This document shows, one piece after another, positions 60,591 through 64,000 of a DNA stretch of 64,000 nt (position 1 is its first letter; each line of letters starts with the position of its first letter). A model generated the notes under the pieces. That model searched no databases, was not told where the DNA came from, and worked only from the letters and a program-made list of their open reading frames with translations. The position numbers and the translations under genes are program-made. The DNA comes from an uncultured Gammaproteobacteria bacterium (lineage in GTDB: Bacteria; Pseudomonadota; Gammaproteobacteria; Steroidobacterales; UBA11654), in contig CALMWC010000007.1 of assembly GCA_937801655.1 (NCBI GenBank), positions 1 to 64,000 on the forward strand, in the 5' to 3' direction.

Positions 60591-62632
60591 TGTCTTATTA
60601 TTATTTCAAAATTAGATTGTATATGTTTATTGATATTTATCATGAATTCGTCAATTTCTTCATCGGTTAGGGTGCGTGATTTTGCTTGAAAAATCAAGCC
60701 TAATGAAATACTTTTCTTTTCGGGTTTAATGGTTTTCCCATCATAAATATCAAAAATTACTACATCTTTGAGTTCTTTAATATTCAGTGTATATATCGCT
60801 TTAACAACAGTATTAATTTCTATGTCTTCAGACATCAATATCGATGTATCTCTTCGAGATGAAGGAAAATATTTTTGTTCTTTATATCCATAAGCAATTC
60901 TTTTACTCACAATAGAGTAATCAATCTCAAAAACTATAGGCTCACTATTAAGATTTAAATCAAAAATAATTTCAGGACTGAGGCTGCCTATGTATCCTAT
61001 GGTTTTATTTTTGAAAAGTATCTTTCCAGATTTTCCAGGATGAAGCATTTTATGATTGGATTTTTTATAACTGATGTAGTTAGAAATCCCCAATGATTCA
61101 AATAGAATTTCCAGATGGCCTTTCATGTCGTAATAATCGACTAATTCAGATGAATAACCCCACTGTTCTTTATTTCTTGACCCATGTATTAAGCCAGATA
61201 TTTTTTCATCTTCATTAATTTTATTTTTAGTTCCAGTAAATATCTTACCCACTTCAAATAATCTTATATTTTTATGCTGCCTTTTAAGGTTATGCATAAG
61301 ATTATTGATTAAGCCTGGTAGGAGTGAATTTCTCATTACTGACATTTCTATGGAAAGAGGATTTTGTAAATCCATAGATTGACCAATCTTATTTTGATTG
61401 AGGTCATTCATTATAGGACTGACAAAGCTGTAATTAATGACTTCTGAATAGCCTACTCCAGTGAGGATATTGCACAGGTTATTTTTATCTATTAGTCGAC
61501 TTGATTCATTTATGAATTCACTGGGTTCATCTTCAATGCATTCTTTAATGTTGTTATAACCATAGATTCTTGCTATTTCTTCAATCAGATCGCATTCGTC
61601 ATTAATATCAAATCTGTAGGGAGGTGCTTTCACATTCCAACCCTGATAGCCAAACTCATTTTCTTCAATATCCATTTTTAAGTTTTTCAGTATTGATAAT
61701 ATTTCTATGTTTGGAATTGTGATGCCTAATATTTTTTTAATCTTATTTTTTCTCAAATTAATTGTTTTATTTATCGGTATATATTCCTCAGATATTTTTG
61801 AACTAATTGGACCGTTTTCTCCACCAGCAATCTTATTGAGCAATATTGTAAACATATCAATTGCTTCAATTTGAATCGTTGGGTCTACCCCTCTTTCAAA
61901 TCTTAAACTCGCTTCACTATGAAGGTTTAACATTCTAGGGCAACCCATAATTGTCTTAGGGTTAAAATAGGCAGATTCTATAACTATACTTTTTGTTTGG
62001 TCTGTTATCGAAGAGCTTATACCTCCCATGATACCTGCAATACCAAGTGGTTTATTTTGATCAGCTATGATTAGGAAATTATCATTCAGTGATTTAGAAC
62101 TTCCATCCAATAGCTCAATTGATTCTTTGTTGTTAGCTTTTCTAACAACAATAGGAGAATTGATACAATCTAAATCATAGGCATGTAATGGTTGTCCAAT
62201 TGTAAGCATTACATAATTAGTGATATCAACAATAATATTTATTGATTTATAACCGGATTCTTCTAATTTTTGTCTTATAGCTTGGGGTGTTTTTGCATTA
62301 GAATTAATATTATTGATGATTCTTGTAGCAAAGACAGGGCAGTCTTCTGAGGAAGATACATTAATCTTTACGCTGCGATCATGATGCACTGCAGCAGATT
62401 GAAATTTATTTTTAGACTGTTTGATTAGATCCATAGCTAATAGCTCATTTGTTATGCCTCTAACACTAAAGCAATCAGCCCTATTCGGAGTGATATCAAA
62501 TTTAATTATTTCATTACTCTTTTGATTGATTATTTCACACTCAACCCCTGACATTGTTAATCGTTCCACAAGCTCACTGCTTGTAAACTTAGATTTACAA
62601 TGCTCATTAATCCAGTTGGTTGATAATTTCAT
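60587..62632 (-). CDS. pheT: Phenylalanyl-tRNA synthetase beta subunit, short form
   Basis: 681 aa; [13 protein letters not shown]-terminus, [30 protein letters not shown]-terminal anticodon-binding domain; lacks the OB-fold insert. Confidence 0.95.
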   Translation of the reverse strand: MKLSTNWINEHCKSKFTSSELVERLTMSGVECEIINQKSNEIIKFDITPNRADCFSVRGITNELLAMDLIKQSKNKFQSAAVHHDRSVKINVSSSEDCPVFATRIINNINSNAKTPQAIRQKLEESGYKSINIIVDITNYVMLTIGQPLHAYDLDCINSPIVVRKANNKESIELLDGSSKSLNDNFLIIADQNKPLGIAGIMGGISSSITDQTKSIVIESAYFNPKTIMGCPRMLNLHSEASLRFERGVDPTIQIEAIDMFTILLNKIAGGENGPISSKISEEYIPINKTINLRKNKIKKILGITIPNIEILSILKNLKMDIEENEFGYQGWNVKAPPYRFDINDECDLIEEIARIYGYNNIKECIEDEPSEFINESSRLIDKNNLCNILTGVGYSEVINYSFVSPIMNDLNQNKIGQSMDLQNPLSIEMSVMRNSLLPGLINNLMHNLKRQHKNIRLFEVGKIFTGTKNKINEDEKISGLIHGSRNKEQWGYSSELVDYYDMKGHLEILFESLGISNYISYKKSNHKMLHPGKSGKILFKNKTIGYIGSLSPEIIFDLNLNSEPIVFEIDYSIVSKRIAYGYKEQKYFPSSRRDTSILMSEDIEINTVVKAIYTLNIKELKDVVIFDIYDGKTIKPEKKSISLGLIFQAKSRTLTDEEIDEFMININKHIQSNFEIIIRQ

Positions 62633-62635
62633 AAT

Positions 62636-63622
62636 TTATTTAAATTGATTGAGAAAATGCAAATCATTATCATAAAAAAGTCGGATGTCTTTAATTTCAT
62701 GTCTTAGCATCGCCAATCTCTCTACACCCATACCAAATGCATAGCCAGTGTATATTTCTGGATCTATTTTTAGGTTTTCTAAAACTTTTGGATGAACCAT
62801 TCCACAACCAAGTATTTCAAGCCAACTTCCATCCTTGGAGAGAATATCAACCTCTGCAGAAGGTTCTGTAAAAGGGAAATAAGAAGGCCTAAACCTCAAT
62901 TCCATATCTTTTTTATAGAACGTATTAATGAACTGATGAAGCATACCCTTTAAATGGGTAAAGTTGATATTTTTATCAATAACAAGTCCTTCAATTTGAT
63001 GAAACATTGGTGTATGGGTTATATCAGAATCTCTTCTATAAACTTTCCCTGGAGCAATAACCTTTATTGGAACACCATGTGTTTCCATGCTTCTAATTTG
63101 TATTGGGGAAGTATGAGTTCTTAGTAAGTAGTTTGTATTAAAATAAAAAGTATCATGCATAGCTCTTGCAGGATGATTCTCTGGAATGTTTAAAGCAGTA
63201 AAATTATGATACTCATCTTCAATTTCAGGACCATCTTCAACTCTAAATCCAGAACTGTGAAAGATGCTTTCTATTTCACGAAGAATAGAAGATATTGGAT
63301 GTATATTACCTCTGTTATTTTTACGGCCATTTAAAGTTACATCAATCGAAGACGATGCAATTTTTTCTTGAATGCTAACATCTGCAAGCACTAGTTTTTT
63401 GGTCTCGATCAGTGATTGAACTTTTTCCTTTATACTATTAATTCTTTGACCAGCTTTCGGTCTTTCAGGTGGAGTGAGCTTACCCAATGATTTTAATTCT
63501 TTGGTTATTTTACCTTTTTTACCAAGATACTTTACACGGAGTAGTTCAAGTTCTTTTAGATTAGAACACTCTGATATTTCTTGAATTGATTTTGAAGAAA
63601 GGTCTGACAAACTGTCTGACAT
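62636..63622 (-). CDS. pheS: Phenylalanyl-tRNA synthetase alpha subunit
   Basis: 328 aa; FRVEDGPEIEDEYHNFTALNIPENHPARAMHDTFYF, TSPIQIRSMETHGVPIKVIAPGKVYRRDSDITHTPMFHQIEGLV, GMGVERLAMLRHEI. Confidence 0.98.
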   Translation of the reverse strand: MSDSLSDLSSKSIQEISECSNLKELELLRVKYLGKKGKITKELKSLGKLTPPERPKAGQRINSIKEKVQSLIETKKLVLADVSIQEKIASSSIDVTLNGRKNNRGNIHPISSILREIESIFHSSGFRVEDGPEIEDEYHNFTALNIPENHPARAMHDTFYFNTNYLLRTHTSPIQIRSMETHGVPIKVIAPGKVYRRDSDITHTPMFHQIEGLVIDKNINFTHLKGMLHQFINTFYKKDMELRFRPSYFPFTEPSAEVDILSKDGSWLEILGCGMVHPKVLENLKIDPEIYTGYAFGMGVERLAMLRHEIKDIRLFYDNDLHFLNQFK

Positions 63623-63623
63623 T

Positions 63624-63986
63624 TTATGAATTCTCTAATGCTGATTTAGCTTTCTCTGACAGTACTTTAAACGCATCAAGATCATTGACTGCAAGGTCTG
63701 CTAGAATCTTTCTATCAATTTCTATATTGGCAGACTTTAAACCATTCATAAATTTACTATAAGAAAGATCATGCATTCTTGCCGCTGCATTTATTCTTAC
63801 AATCCATAGCGAACGAAATGTTCCTTTTTTCTTTTTTCTATCTCTATAAGCATACTGCCCTGCTTTAATTGCGGCTTGTTTTGCAACCTTAAATAATCTG
63901 CTTCTAGCTCCATATTGGCCTTTAGTCTTTTTTAAGACTTTCTTATGTTTTGCCTTAGATGTAACGCCTCTTTTTACTCTTGCCAT
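63624..63986 (-). CDS. rplT: 50S ribosomal protein L20
   Basis: 120 aa; [70 protein letters not shown]. Confidence 0.98.
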   Translation of the reverse strand: MARVKRGVTSKAKHKKVLKKTKGQYGARSRLFKVAKQAAIKAGQYAYRDRKKKKGTFRSLWIVRINAAARMHDLSYSKFMNGLKSANIEIDRKILADLAVNDLDAFKVLSEKAKSALENS

Positions 63987-64000
63987 TTTTTTTCCTAGTT

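Overview
AT-rich, gene-dense chromosomal window that reads as a marine Gammaproteobacterium (SAR86-like by gene content and composition; the taxonomy is inference). No CRISPR array, transposase or integrase was recognised. Minus-strand start: fabH (partial), ferredoxin-NADP reductase, holB, tmk, acpP, fabG. From about 4.3 to 36 kb lies an accessory/catabolic region: tandem MFS transporters, two paralogous VOC proteins, a luciferase-like monooxygenase, an NCS1 permease, a frameshifted and an intact TonB-dependent receptor, etfBA, TRAP DctQM, ALDH/SDR/MDR enzymes, an M24 peptidase, an SLT plus holin-like pair, MscS, HyuB/HyuA and HMG-CoA lyase. Next is a six-gene TonB energisation cluster (DUF3450-ExbB-ExbB-ExbD-TonB-TPR). 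The plus strand then carries ilvC-leuA-ilvE-leuC-leuD-leuB and yerC-hisG-D-C-B-H-A-F-E. The end holds a FAD-linked oxidase, an AI-2E-type permease, tRNA-Pro(GGG), and rplT-pheS-pheT-ihfA-merR on the minus strand. Main discoveries: (1) an unannotated Ile/Leu/Val-rich leader peptide (MNNCRMKLNYEKILIDLNSQSIILLGLLLLVLPSYGANY) with mutually exclusive antiterminator and terminator hairpins upstream of ilvC, a textbook-like attenuator; (2) hisF apparently starting at AUU after a 9-nt perfect Shine-Dalgarno, missed by the ORF track; (3) a PheT lacking the N-terminal tRNA-binding OB-fold insert; (4) a TrpR-like YerC gene heading the his operon, with an inverted repeat at its promoter.
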